Of a stretch of DNA of 64,000 nucleotides, positions 35,351 through 43,341 are shown in pieces (position 1 is the first letter of the stretch; every line of letters begins with the position of its first letter). Both the position numbers and the translations under genes were made by a program. Below the pieces are notes generated by a model. That model worked only from the letters and a program-made list of their open reading frames with translations. It was not told the origin of the DNA and ran no database searches. The stretch is from Candidatus Treponema caballi (GTDB lineage: Bacteria; Spirochaetota; Spirochaetia; Treponematales; Treponemataceae). Location of the stretch: contig JAGHRS010000051.1 of assembly GCA_018066285.1 (NCBI GenBank), positions 1-64,000 of the forward strand, given 5' to 3'.

Positions 35351-35838
35351 GACAGCATACTTCCCGCATAATAAATGCCTAAAGGATCAGCCCATTCAGA
35401 ACCATCCGAAAAATGAACTTTTCTTACATAAAAGCAGTCTATGAAAAACGGCTCAGAGGGAATAAACGCGAGCCCCGAATCAAGACTGATTTCAAAAAGT
35501 CCGGATACACCTGACGCGAGATTCATACTGACATCCGACGTCACGACGTTGCTTCCAAAAAAAGGATTTCCTCCATCCTCACTGATGAAAACGAGAAATG
35601 ACACCTCCATGGAAGAAACGGTCTTACTTCCAATATTGCAGCACTCAAATGATATTCCTGCAAACTGGAACGTATCGTGCTCTGATGAAAGCAGACAGAC
35701 AGGCTGTGACACCACCACAGGCGGAGAATCAAGCATCTGTCTGCACGAAACCATGCTGAAAACAACAACCAGCATGTACATGCCCAGCTTTATGTATTCT
35801 TTCCTTTTTCCCGGGAACTTAACAGTTTCAGTTTTCAT
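35347..35838 (-). CDS. small lipoprotein in type II secretion operon
   Basis: 163 aa from ATG 35838, with GGAGG just upstream; a longer frame to 35898 lies wholly inside the upstream gene. A basic N-terminus, a hydrophobic stretch and the lipobox FSMVSC put the lipid on C32. The rest is a beta-rich domain without a recognised family (FQFAGISFECCNIGSKTV, later FYVRKVHFSDGSEWADPLG). It overlaps the upstream gene by 11 nt and the peptidase gene by 4 nt, so it is part of the same transcript. Position and lipidation allow a pilotin-like role for the secretin, or co-secretion with the peptidase; neither is shown. Confidence 0.7.
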   Translation of the reverse strand: MKTETVKFPGKRKEYIKLGMYMLVVVFSMVSCRQMLDSPPVVVSQPVCLLSSEHDTFQFAGISFECCNIGSKTVSSMEVSFLVFISEDGGNPFFGSNVVTSDVSMNLASGVSGLFEISLDSGLAFIPSEPFFIDCFYVRKVHFSDGSEWADPLGIYYAGSMLS

Positions 35839-37054
35839 ATATCCTCCGTTCAATTTTGCCATCCTCATTGTGGAAAAAGACAACAGACGAACCGTCATTC
35901 CGTTTTATGCGTCCGATTTCCTTCGCTTTCATAAGCGTCACCTGCCGTTCATCTTCATGTGGCGGTTTCTCAAACGGAAGTCCGGGAGCATCATCAAACA
36001 CGCACGTGACATCTGAAAGCGGCAGGCTCACCGGCCATGAAAAAGCATTCTGATCTTTTTGACCTGGCGCACAAAATTCAAGAAACACAGAGATGCCGCC
36101 ACTTTCCCGTGACAGTTTCAGAACGCTGACACCAGCTTTTGAAAGCATTTCCGTAAGGGACGCAGAAAACGAAGCCCATGCGTCTTCAGAAACGTTTCCC
36201 GTAAGCGACGGAGGATTGACCGTTTCCGAAGCCAGCACGCCCCTACTTTCAAAAAACAGGTTTCTGATTACTGCCATATCCGGCACATCCGTTGTTACTG
36301 AAGTCACGGAATAATCTCTCTGGAAAGAAAAGCAGGTCTCGTAAAAAAACGAGACTTCAACTTCCGGCACTCCTTCTCTGTAAGAAACAGGTCCGAAACT
36401 TACAGGAACTGTTTCCGGAGCGGCTTGTGCAAGCTGTTCCGGGAACAGACCTTCTGTCCGAAAAGAAAACAGACCGGTATCCGCATTCCAGGAGCACGCT
36501 GTCAGCCGGCCTTCCTTTTCATAAAGCGTCTTGATGAACGGGCTGAAATCTGCCTGGTCAAAGACGGGCGGCGTTGCAGCCGGCTCTTCCGTTTCCACAG
36601 CGGGAACCAGAGTCTGTTGCGCTGATGAAAGCTCTTCCGGCACTGTTTCAGATGATGAGCGCTGTGCAGAAAAACGGACTGTCAGAAGTACTGCAAAAAG
36701 CGTGCACAGCAGAGCCGCCGAAAGCACTACCCGTCTTCTCAGGATTTCACGCGAAAAAACAGCATACGGTCTGTTGCCGCCAAGATACAGTGTGCAGCCG
36801 GCGTTTGACTTTCTGAGAGCTGCCAGCTGCAATCTGTCCATGACGACAGCCCTGACATGAAGACCCGCAGGTTGCTTTCCATATGGATGGAACCGGAATC
36901 TGTAATCTGCCACACATCGGTCAGGAAAACACGGATGCAGTTTTTCAAGCTCGGCATCAAGCTGCTTTCTGAGCTTACGTACATCAAATACATATGGAAC
37001 TGTCAGGTCATAGACACTCGTAAGGTCTTCAGGAATAAACGTTTTCACTGCCAT
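35828..37054 (-). CDS. single-TM protein, candidate GspL/M-type scaffold of type II secretion
   Basis: 408 aa. Residues 1-107 are predicted cytosolic (VYDLTVPYVFDVRKLRKQL, then ADYRFRFHPYGKQPAGL), residues about 109-127 form one membrane helix (VVLSAALLCTLFAVLLTV), and the remainder is extracytoplasmic with a proline- and glutamate-rich linker followed by a mixed alpha/beta region. This topology, a cytosolic domain, one helix and a periplasmic domain, is that of GspL in the inner-membrane platform, and the operon position after the pseudopilins is where L, M or N genes usually lie. I cannot see clear sequence similarity to GspL, so the assignment is by topology and context. It overlaps genes on both sides. 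Confidence 0.6.
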   Translation of the reverse strand: MAVKTFIPEDLTSVYDLTVPYVFDVRKLRKQLDAELEKLHPCFPDRCVADYRFRFHPYGKQPAGLHVRAVVMDRLQLAALRKSNAGCTLYLGGNRPYAVFSREILRRRVVLSAALLCTLFAVLLTVRFSAQRSSSETVPEELSSAQQTLVPAVETEEPAATPPVFDQADFSPFIKTLYEKEGRLTACSWNADTGLFSFRTEGLFPEQLAQAAPETVPVSFGPVSYREGVPEVEVSFFYETCFSFQRDYSVTSVTTDVPDMAVIRNLFFESRGVLASETVNPPSLTGNVSEDAWASFSASLTEMLSKAGVSVLKLSRESGGISVFLEFCAPGQKDQNAFSWPVSLPLSDVTCVFDDAPGLPFEKPPHEDERQVTLMKAKEIGRIKRNDGSSVVFFHNEDGKIERRIYEN

Positions 37055-37248
37055 CCTCCTTCTCTGGCTGTTGAAGACATATCCGCCTGCTCATCCGCTT
37101 CAAGAAGTTTCTGCCGCATACCATATATCTTCTGCCTCAGGTTCTGTGTCCGAACAGCTGTATCCGCAATATCTGCCAGAAATATGACCAGAGCACAGAG
37201 CACGAGCAACAAGAGGGCAACAACCATAATCACCTCAATCAGCTTCAT
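37045..37248 (-). CDS. tiny pseudopilin-like protein lacking a leader peptide
   Basis: 67 aa from ATG 37248, with GGAGG 6 nt upstream inside the preceding gene. The protein opens MKLIEVIMVVALLLLVL, which looks like a mature pilin N-terminus (FTLIEV...) with Met-Lys in place of the leader, Gly and Phe-Thr. The +5 glutamate that guides pilin assembly is present, but the prepilin peptidase site is not. After the helix comes a short amphipathic region (RTQNLRQKIYGMRQKLLEAD). A longer frame adds MRRLW, which still gives no glycine. It overlaps the genes before and after. Confidence 0.6.
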   Translation of the reverse strand: MKLIEVIMVVALLLLVLCALVIFLADIADTAVRTQNLRQKIYGMRQKLLEADEQADMSSTAREGGWQ

Positions 37249-37402
37249 CCATAACCTCCTCATACTGTGTACGGACATCCCTGTATTCAGCAGAAACACG
37301 TTCGGCGACAGCTGGAAGGAGAAGCAGCAGGACAAGCAGGATGAATACGGCACCCAGCATGGTGAATCCATCATCACTTCCATGAAACGATATCCGCCGC
37401 AT
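37235..37402 (-). CDS. tiny pseudopilin-like protein with class III leader
   Basis: 55 aa from ATG 37402; GGAGG at 37411-37415 lies 8 nt upstream, within the end of gspG. The leader MRRISFHGSDDG is followed by FTMLGAVFILLVLLLLL, so prepilin peptidase cleavage after G12 is expected. Position +5 is Gly, not the usual Glu, as in some minor pseudopilins such as GspK. After the hydrophobic helix only about 25 residues remain, far fewer than in GspH, I, J or K. It may be a minimal minor pseudopilin or a helix-only tip component. Confidence 0.6.
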   Translation of the reverse strand: MRRISFHGSDDGFTMLGAVFILLVLLLLLPAVAERVSAEYRDVRTQYEEVMDEAD

Positions 37403-37796
37403 CACCTTCACCTCCCTCACAGCCGTCACTTCCAAGACTCGTTATTTCAAACGGCACACCGACCTGTACAAGTCGTGAATACACGTACGCATTTCCCCAG
37501 GGATCCGCCTGAATTTCCCTGTCGACATACGGACCATCCCAGTTTTGAGGCACGGGGAAAAAATCAGGCTTTTTCCAGAGAGCTTCCAACCCCTGCTCCT
37601 CGGAAGGATACATGCCGCAATCCATGTAATAAGACTGGAGCGCAAGAGCGTAGACTTCAATCTGGCTACGGGCTGCAACAACACGCGCCTTCCGGATGTA
37701 TCTGTCAGCCGCAATGCCGACACCTGCTGCCAGGATGAGCATAATCGCCAGAACTGCGAGCGTTTCCACAAATGTAAAACCATCGTCTTTTTTCAC
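37374..37796 (-). CDS. gspG: major type II secretion pseudopilin GspG
   Basis: 140 aa, GTG start overlapping the gspF stop by 4 nt (GTGA) with GGAGGT upstream. The leader MKKDDG is cut before FTFVETLAVLAIM; E5 of the mature protein is present. The globular part has the GspG hallmarks YYMDCGMYPSEEQGLEALW, NWDGPYVD, DPWGNAYVY and the calcium-binding loop SLGSDGCEGGEGDAADI, ending in W. GspG builds the short periplasmic pseudopilus that pushes substrates through the secretin. This is the clearest single proof that the operon is a type II secretion system and not a type IV pilus. Confidence 0.95.
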   Translation of the reverse strand: MKKDDGFTFVETLAVLAIMLILAAGVGIAADRYIRKARVVAARSQIEVYALALQSYYMDCGMYPSEEQGLEALWKKPDFFPVPQNWDGPYVDREIQADPWGNAYVYSRLVQVGVPFEITSLGSDGCEGGEGDAADIVSWK

Positions 37797-38728
37797 AGCA
37801 CACCTCCAAATTGTGTGAGAAACGGGAGTACAGCACTTTCAAGCAGCATCAGAAGGCAGATTCCCGTTCCAGTAAGCAGGATTGGTTCTGCCAGGCGCAG
37901 GGCAAGCTGCTTTTTCTCATCCGCCTTTTTCTTCATCCGTTTCCAGATGAGGCTGCATGCTCCAGCCAGGTTCCCGTCCGTTGACGCAAGGTCAAGGAAA
38001 AGCTGTGTTTCAGAACCATCTGATGCCGGGAACGCCTTCCTGAAAACATCCGCGAATGAGACACCCGACATGATGTCAGGCAGCATGCGTTCTGCAAGCA
38101 GCGCTGTCTTTCTGTTGTTAAATCCGCTGATGATATGAAGCGCATCTGTAATGCAGATCCCTGAGGAAAGCAGAAAATCCGTTTCGTAAAAGAAAAGCCG
38201 GACCTCGTCCTCAGAAAAAACGCGATAATATACGGTGCAGAACACAAGAAGATATGAAAGAAGAAACAGTCCCGCCCTGATACAGCCTTCCAGAGCACCG
38301 GCTGGCATTTCAGCAAAAGAAAACTGTCTGTACTGACGCAGCAGGAACAGCGTTCCAATACCTGCAACACAAAGAACGAGCGCCGGATACAACGACACTT
38401 CCACAAGATGAGAAACTGCTTCTTCACGACGTTCTTCTCCACTGATGAGAAAGCGCAGGGCTGGCACTATATCTCCCGTTTTTTCAGCAGCAGCCATGAC
38501 GGACACATCTGTCTCACGTACAGAAACCGCCTGATTCAGCTGGATGGCAGACGAAAGAGCATATCCTTCAAGGACGAAATGAAGTACGCTGTCTGCAAGT
38601 TTTCCGCATTTTGTCCTCCCTGCAGAATCCCTGATTGATTCGAGCGCTTTTTTCACAGGAACGCCTGCTTCCAGAAGATCCGCCAGACCACGGATGAACT
38701 GAATGAATGCCTTATTTGAAGATGACAC
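37793..38728 (-). CDS. gspF: type II secretion inner-membrane platform protein GspF
   Basis: 311 aa from GTG 38728 (SSSNKAFIQFIRGLADLLEAGVP), chosen because GGGAGG lies 6 nt upstream; an in-frame ATG at 38746 lacks such a site. It contains two copies of the GspF helical domain: FIRGLADLLEAGVPVKKALESI near the start and FFYETDFLLSSGICITDALHII near residue 190. Three membrane segments lie at about 115-135, 155-178 and 280-305. GspF contacts the ATPase GspE and GspL. It is slightly shorter than typical GspF (about 400 aa), lacking the N-terminal cytosolic extension. Confidence 0.92.
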   Translation of the reverse strand: MSSSNKAFIQFIRGLADLLEAGVPVKKALESIRDSAGRTKCGKLADSVLHFVLEGYALSSAIQLNQAVSVRETDVSVMAAAEKTGDIVPALRFLISGEERREEAVSHLVEVSLYPALVLCVAGIGTLFLLRQYRQFSFAEMPAGALEGCIRAGLFLLSYLLVFCTVYYRVFSEDEVRLFFYETDFLLSSGICITDALHIISGFNNRKTALLAERMLPDIMSGVSFADVFRKAFPASDGSETQLFLDLASTDGNLAGACSLIWKRMKKKADEKKQLALRLAEPILLTGTGICLLMLLESAVLPFLTQFGGVL

Positions 38729-40091
38729 TGGCAGCCTCCCTTTCATAAGACGCAATCAGTTTTTTGGAAACAGCATCTTCCTTCAGACGCTGCATGCCAC
38801 CAGAAAGCATGCAGGACGCAAGTTCCGCTTCCGTACAGTGAACAGAAAGCTGTCTGAGCACGACAGGCGTTCCCTCAAGAATCTCGGCAGCCAGTGTCCG
38901 CCCCGAAAAACGCGCACTCCGCTCCTCCTTACACGGAACAAGTTCCTGCGCTATCACAGCGCCAAAGACAGATGAAAGCAGATACGGCGGAATACCAAGA
39001 TCATACAGGCGGATTGCAGCTGCACACGCATTCGTCGCATGAAGCGTTGCAAAGACAAGATGTCCGGTAAGAGCAGCCCGCACAGCAGTACGAGCCGTAA
39101 GCTCATCCCGTATTTCACCAATCATCAGGATGTCGGGGTCATGCCTGAAAACACGCCTGAGCACATCCGGGAAGTTCATGCCGCATTCTTCGTTTATTTC
39201 AATCTGCGATACTCCTGGAATGCGGTATTCTACGGGGTCCTCAACAGTGACGGTTTTCTTTCCTTCGCGGGCACACATTGACAGAAGGGCGGCAAGAGTC
39301 GTTGTTTTGCCTGCCCCCGTAGGCCCGGATACAATAACGAGCCTGCTTTTAAGGGACAGAATGCGGGAAAGCGTTTCCTGCTGGACTGCTGAAAAGCCAA
39401 GCTCTGTCAGTTCTGGCGGCGTTTCAAGCGTTTTTAAAAGACGCAAAACAACCGATTCGCCGTTCCAGACAGGGATGCACGAAACGCGGATATCAACGCG
39501 AAGGTCTGAATCTGTTTTACCCGCTTTCTGCCAGATGAACCGCCCGTCCTGACACAGCCGGGTTTCCGCAGTATTAAGGTCTGCAAGCACTTTTATGCGC
39601 CGCACCAGCTGCTCAAAGACTGAACCGTCAAACATTCTGAAAAGCGCAAGCTCACCCGCTGTCCTGAAGCGTACACACAGCTGCATTTCATCAGACGCCG
39701 GCTCAGAAAAAGGCTCAAGGTGAATGTCGCTTGCATTTTTCGACACAGCCTCAAGAACGATGTTGTCCAGCAGATTGACCGCCGGCGATTCAGCATCAAC
39801 AGCATCATCCGCTGTCCGACCATCTGCTCCATAACAGATGCCGTTTTCATGAAGTTCCGCTCCATCCGCAAGAGAGCCGGTAATATGACGCAGGAACTCT
39901 TCCTCACTGACAGACATGAAATGAACGCTACCCCTGCCATCCGTACAAGACATGAAAGCGGCGCTGATTTTATCCATAAGTTCAGCATTTTCTGCGTGTA
40001 CCATACCGATAAGCACAGACTCTTCGGTCTGCTCAAGAATGCAGACTCTGTTGTGCAGGCAGAAAGCGCCTGAAAGAGAAAATACGTTCAT
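38712..40091 (-). CDS. gspE: type II secretion ATPase GspE
   Basis: 459 aa. The N1/N2-type N-terminal region is followed by the ATPase core: Walker A GPTGAGKTTT near 256-265, the Asp box EDPVEYRIPGVSQIEINEE, Walker B DILMIGEIRDELTA and the His box ATLHATNA. It powers pseudopilus assembly on the cytosolic face of the inner membrane. The zinc-binding tetracysteine module (two CxxC pairs) that most GspE carry after the His box is missing; only ELVPCKEERSARFSG remains there, with one Cys. The start overlaps the gspD stop (ATGA), with GGAGG upstream. Confidence 0.93.
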   Translation of the reverse strand: MNVFSLSGAFCLHNRVCILEQTEESVLIGMVHAENAELMDKISAAFMSCTDGRGSVHFMSVSEEEFLRHITGSLADGAELHENGICYGADGRTADDAVDAESPAVNLLDNIVLEAVSKNASDIHLEPFSEPASDEMQLCVRFRTAGELALFRMFDGSVFEQLVRRIKVLADLNTAETRLCQDGRFIWQKAGKTDSDLRVDIRVSCIPVWNGESVVLRLLKTLETPPELTELGFSAVQQETLSRILSLKSRLVIVSGPTGAGKTTTLAALLSMCAREGKKTVTVEDPVEYRIPGVSQIEINEECGMNFPDVLRRVFRHDPDILMIGEIRDELTARTAVRAALTGHLVFATLHATNACAAAIRLYDLGIPPYLLSSVFGAVIAQELVPCKEERSARFSGRTLAAEILEGTPVVLRQLSVHCTEAELASCMLSGGMQRLKEDAVSKKLIASYEREAASVIFK

Positions 40092-42037
40092 TCGCTTTCC
40101 TCCGCTTCGGTTCCTGCAGTGTCTGCCCCCTCAAGATGAGGGACAAGATATATGTACATTTCGTTTTTTTCTTCCGTTTTCTGCTGCTTCTTGAAAAGCC
40201 AGCCAAGAAGCGGAATCTTTGAGAGAAGCGGCGTTCTGTCTTCAGCAACCGTCGTGTCATCCTGAACAAGGCCGGAAAGAACGATTACTTCGCCGGATTT
40301 ACCACGAACTTCTGTAGTGACGTTTTTCTCTGATGTTGGAGGCGGATTTCCCGAAGAAGATACATCAGCACCCTGCCGCGAAATGGAAGCATTCACTTTT
40401 GTCGTAATCATGCCATCCCCGGAAACCCAGCCAGTCACATCAAGAACGAGACCTGAGACGATTTCCCTCGTTACCCCCGTTCCCGTGCTCTGTCCCGTCT
40501 GTGTATCTATGTATGGATCGCGATACCGGTATGTGTTCGTGTTTCTGAAACTGATCGGAGTTCCGGAAACGCCGTGAAGAACTGTATCAGCACAGATTTC
40601 TGCCTTATTTTCAGCAATCGCCGCTTTCAGTCCAGCCGCGAACGAATAGCCAAAAGCAGCTACAACATCAATATTGAACATTGCAAACGGAGAAACAGAA
40701 GCCGTCAAATCCGTAAAAGAACCGGGTTCAACAGGACTAACACCCAGGGAAGCATTCCAGTTTTCTGAAGCACTTTTCTGTACCTGAACGACAAGCAGAT
40801 CGTACGAAATGCGTTCAGCAGGCACATCGATGTAAGCAAGAGCTTCCATAAGATCAGCGTACGCTTCATCCGACCCGCTGAAAAACAGCGTGCTGCCTCT
40901 TCCCGCATCCGTAAACTGGCTACGGGTAACTCCCGGCGGCAGATGCTCCAGAAAAAAAGAGGCACTCACATACTTGAGCGTAACGACATGACTTGTCTCC
41001 GTCCTGTCACACAGCTCAAGGAAAGCATTTATCTCAGCTGCTTCGAATTGAGTGCAGTCTGTCATGAGCATGCTGTCAGAAAGCGCCGTGAAACTGAGGG
41101 AAGCAAATCGGGCTTTAAGGGAAGCAAGCGCTGTCTGCACACTGATGAAACGGAGCTGAAAATACTGCCAGTGCTTCCCGCTTGCAGACAGCTGTCTGTC
41201 AGCACCTGTCTCAGAAAAGAAGACGTACATGCCGTCATGAAACGTCCACGCAGCGCCCGCCTGTGCACAGATAAGCGAAAGTGCTTCCTCAAGCGGACGG
41301 TCCTGAAAGCAGCAGCGCGACACCACACTGTCCTGCTTTACAAGAGAGCAATACTCAAGACCGGCAGCTGACGCAAACACATTGAGCACTTCAAGAAGCG
41401 GAGCAGCTGTCAGATCAGCGGAAAAAAGGCCTTCTTTTTCAGTAATGTCCAGATGCCGGTCCGCATACGACGAAGTCTGTACAGGACGTGCTGGCTGGAG
41501 CGCTTCTTTTTCGACGGTAATCACTGCCCCGTCAGCAGACACGCCATAGCCAGCGAAGTTACGCATGACAAGCGCCACAGCCGTTCCCGCATCAACATCC
41601 CTTACGTGCAGCGTAACCTGTGTCGCAGGAAGAACATCGTGAACGACTGTAATGCTGCATTCAACAGAAAGCTGCTCAAAAAAACGGGACGGCTGTACAT
41701 CAGACGCATCAATGCAGAAAAGCCCTTCAGCTGATCCGGGCATGATGCTTATCCGCGAAACAATCCAGCGCCCCTCTTCTTTTTTCACGTACAGTCTGTT
41801 GGACTGCAGGAACGAACTGAATGCAGTATCAAAACTGCTGCCGGAAAATCTGAAACTGCCTTTGCCTGTCACTGTGTCATCACATACAATGGGAAAATCC
41901 TTCTCAAGCGAAAGGATGTACACAATCTCCTGTACATCCTGATTTACAAACTCATAATTCATCTGGGAAAACAGACGTGATGATGCAAGCAACAGAAAAA
42001 GCAGAATTGCCGGTAATCTGTAATGTAAAAATCTCAT
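40088..42037 (-). CDS. gspD: type II secretion outer-membrane secretin GspD
   Basis: 649 aa from ATG 42037, where a signal peptide begins (RLPAILLFLLLASSRLFS); a TTG 12 codons earlier has no ribosome site. Several N-domains (KH-like repeats) precede the secretin core. The core ends with the family signature: GKSGEVIVLSGLVQDD, then TPLLSKIPLLGWLFKKQ and NEMYIYLVPHLEG. It forms the multimeric outer-membrane gate. First gene of the operon, which proceeds D, E, F, G, minor pseudopilins, scaffold, lipoprotein and peptidase with overlaps throughout. The promoter is probably in 42050-42110, divergent from corA. Confidence 0.93.
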   Translation of the reverse strand: MRFLHYRLPAILLFLLLASSRLFSQMNYEFVNQDVQEIVYILSLEKDFPIVCDDTVTGKGSFRFSGSSFDTAFSSFLQSNRLYVKKEEGRWIVSRISIMPGSAEGLFCIDASDVQPSRFFEQLSVECSITVVHDVLPATQVTLHVRDVDAGTAVALVMRNFAGYGVSADGAVITVEKEALQPARPVQTSSYADRHLDITEKEGLFSADLTAAPLLEVLNVFASAAGLEYCSLVKQDSVVSRCCFQDRPLEEALSLICAQAGAAWTFHDGMYVFFSETGADRQLSASGKHWQYFQLRFISVQTALASLKARFASLSFTALSDSMLMTDCTQFEAAEINAFLELCDRTETSHVVTLKYVSASFFLEHLPPGVTRSQFTDAGRGSTLFFSGSDEAYADLMEALAYIDVPAERISYDLLVVQVQKSASENWNASLGVSPVEPGSFTDLTASVSPFAMFNIDVVAAFGYSFAAGLKAAIAENKAEICADTVLHGVSGTPISFRNTNTYRYRDPYIDTQTGQSTGTGVTREIVSGLVLDVTGWVSGDGMITTKVNASISRQGADVSSSGNPPPTSEKNVTTEVRGKSGEVIVLSGLVQDDTTVAEDRTPLLSKIPLLGWLFKKQQKTEEKNEMYIYLVPHLEGADTAGTEAEESE

Positions 42038-42080
42038 ATCCTTTTTTACGCAGTCACCTGCCAGAATTTTCAAAAAAAAT

Positions 42081-42252
42081 TTGATTTTTTTTCTTCAAAA
42101 ATGTAAAATGCGGGTATAAATAAAGTTATCTTATTCTTTAAGGGGGCGTTATATGGACTCAGATCCTGGAAGTCATAGTCAGAATCCCACTCATTTATGT
42201 AATGCGCCCGTTTCCAATTTCTGATTTGAAGTAATCTGCGGGCGCAAAAGGA
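42081..42252 (+). promoter_or_regulatory. promoter and structured leader of corA
   Basis: TTGATT (42081-42086) and TAAAAT (42104-42109) lie 17 bp apart; transcription should start near 42116. The roughly 144-nt leader can form stem A (42144-42151 with 42200-42209, GGGCG...CGCCC) or stem B (42203-42210 with 42239-42246, a perfect 8-bp TGCGCCCG/CGGGCGCA). The two share the segment 42203-42209 and are mutually exclusive. Stem B ends directly at AAAAGGA, the corA ribosome site. No known riboswitch class was recognised. Confidence 0.55.
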
Positions 42253-42259
42253 CGCGCTT

Positions 42260-43324
42260 ATGATTACATACTGGCAGCAGGAAGCAGGAAAGCTTGTCCA
42301 CCTTGGACAGGATGAACTGAGTCCTGCAAAGAACACATGGATTGACGCCCGTTCGGTTACCCGGGAAGATATCCGCACTCTTGAAGAAGAATTCCACATT
42401 GACCAGGAAGCAATTCTCGACTTCCTTGACCAGGATGAGTTGTCACGCATCGAAAAGGATGACGACTACACCCTGCTCATCATCCGTCTGCCTGTCTTCA
42501 TGCCGCAGAGCGACGTAAGCTACTTCACCATTCCTCTTGGTATAGTGCTTCTTGAAAACAAGATTGTCACCATCTGCTGGACTGATTGTGAAGTCCTGCG
42601 CGACATTGCGGGCAACCGGGTCAAAGACATAAATCTTAAGGATATCCCCGCTTTCATCACGCGCATTTTAAGCCGCGCAGACAGCACGTTCCTGCGTTAC
42701 CTGAAGGAAATAAACCGCCGGTCAACGACGATTCAGAATGAGCTCGAGCTTGCCGTCAACAACGATGACCTTATTCAGCTCATGAACCTGGAAAAGTCTC
42801 TGGTTTACTTCACGACTTCTCTCAGAAGTAACCAGCTGCTGCTTGAAAAGCTGCGGAAGACAAAGCTGCTGCGTTTCGACGAAGAGGACCAGGACTGGCT
42901 TGAAGACGTTGCGATTGACAATCGTCAGGCTATGGAGATGGCTGACAACTACACGAACATCATGTCTGGTGCGACTGATGCGTTCAGTTCCATCATCTCG
43001 AACAACATGAACGAGATCATGAAGAAGCTTGCGGTCATCAACCTTGTCATGATGGCGCCTACGTTCATCACGAGTTTCTTCGGCATGAACTACAAGCTGC
43101 CGTTCGACAACCTGCCCGGCTACATTCCGGTCACGATTGCCGCAGTGCTCTGTCTCGTTTCTATCTTCGTGTGTCAGTGGGCACTCAACTTTGACACAAA
43201 GAGGCGCATAAACCGCGAAAAAGCACGCGCACAGAAAAAGCAGGAGAAAAAGCGGGCAAAACAGCGCCGTCGTGGCAAAAAAACAGCAGACCCGTTCAAG
43301 CAGAGTATTCTCATCGGCGACTAG
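42260..43324 (+). CDS. corA: CorA-family divalent cation (magnesium) transporter
   Basis: 354 aa. A long cytosolic N-terminal funnel (to about residue 255) is followed by two C-terminal membrane helices; the signature GMN is at 275-277 in TSFFGMNYKLPF, the selectivity filter of the pentameric channel. A basic tail (KRRINREKARAQKKQEKKRAK) follows the second helix. Mg2+ is the usual substrate, with Co2+ or Ni2+ as alternatives. AAGGA lies 7 nt before ATG 42260. The preceding structured leader suggests control of translation, which would fit metal-dependent regulation (inference). The FGE-fold gene starts 17 nt after the stop but appears to have its own -10 element. Confidence 0.94.
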   Translation: MITYWQQEAGKLVHLGQDELSPAKNTWIDARSVTREDIRTLEEEFHIDQEAILDFLDQDELSRIEKDDDYTLLIIRLPVFMPQSDVSYFTIPLGIVLLENKIVTICWTDCEVLRDIAGNRVKDINLKDIPAFITRILSRADSTFLRYLKEINRRSTTIQNELELAVNNDDLIQLMNLEKSLVYFTTSLRSNQLLLEKLRKTKLLRFDEEDQDWLEDVAIDNRQAMEMADNYTNIMSGATDAFSSIISNNMNEIMKKLAVINLVMMAPTFITSFFGMNYKLPFDNLPGYIPVTIAAVLCLVSIFVCQWALNFDTKRRINREKARAQKKQEKKRAKQRRRGKKTADPFKQSILIGD

Positions 43325-43328
43325 GTGC

Positions 43329-43341
43329 TATACTAACGGAT
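43329..43341 (+). promoter_or_regulatory. -10 element adjoining start codon (FGE-fold gene)
   Basis: TATACT at 43329-43334 is followed by 7 nt and ATG 43342. The -35 region, lying inside the end of corA, is weak (TATTCT at 43306-43311). It predicts a leaderless or nearly leaderless transcript. Confidence 0.5.

Noticed and set aside
37235-37383. 112-aa form of the small pseudopilin-like protein starting at 37383
   Set aside because: It would overlap almost all of the preceding gene; GGAGG 6 nt before ATG 37248 decides the start.
42116-42246. corA leader as signal-recognition-particle RNA or a tRNA-like gene
   Set aside because: A GGAA near 42168 recalls the SRP tetraloop, but the flanking helix and the conserved asymmetric loop are absent, and no tRNA cloverleaf forms.
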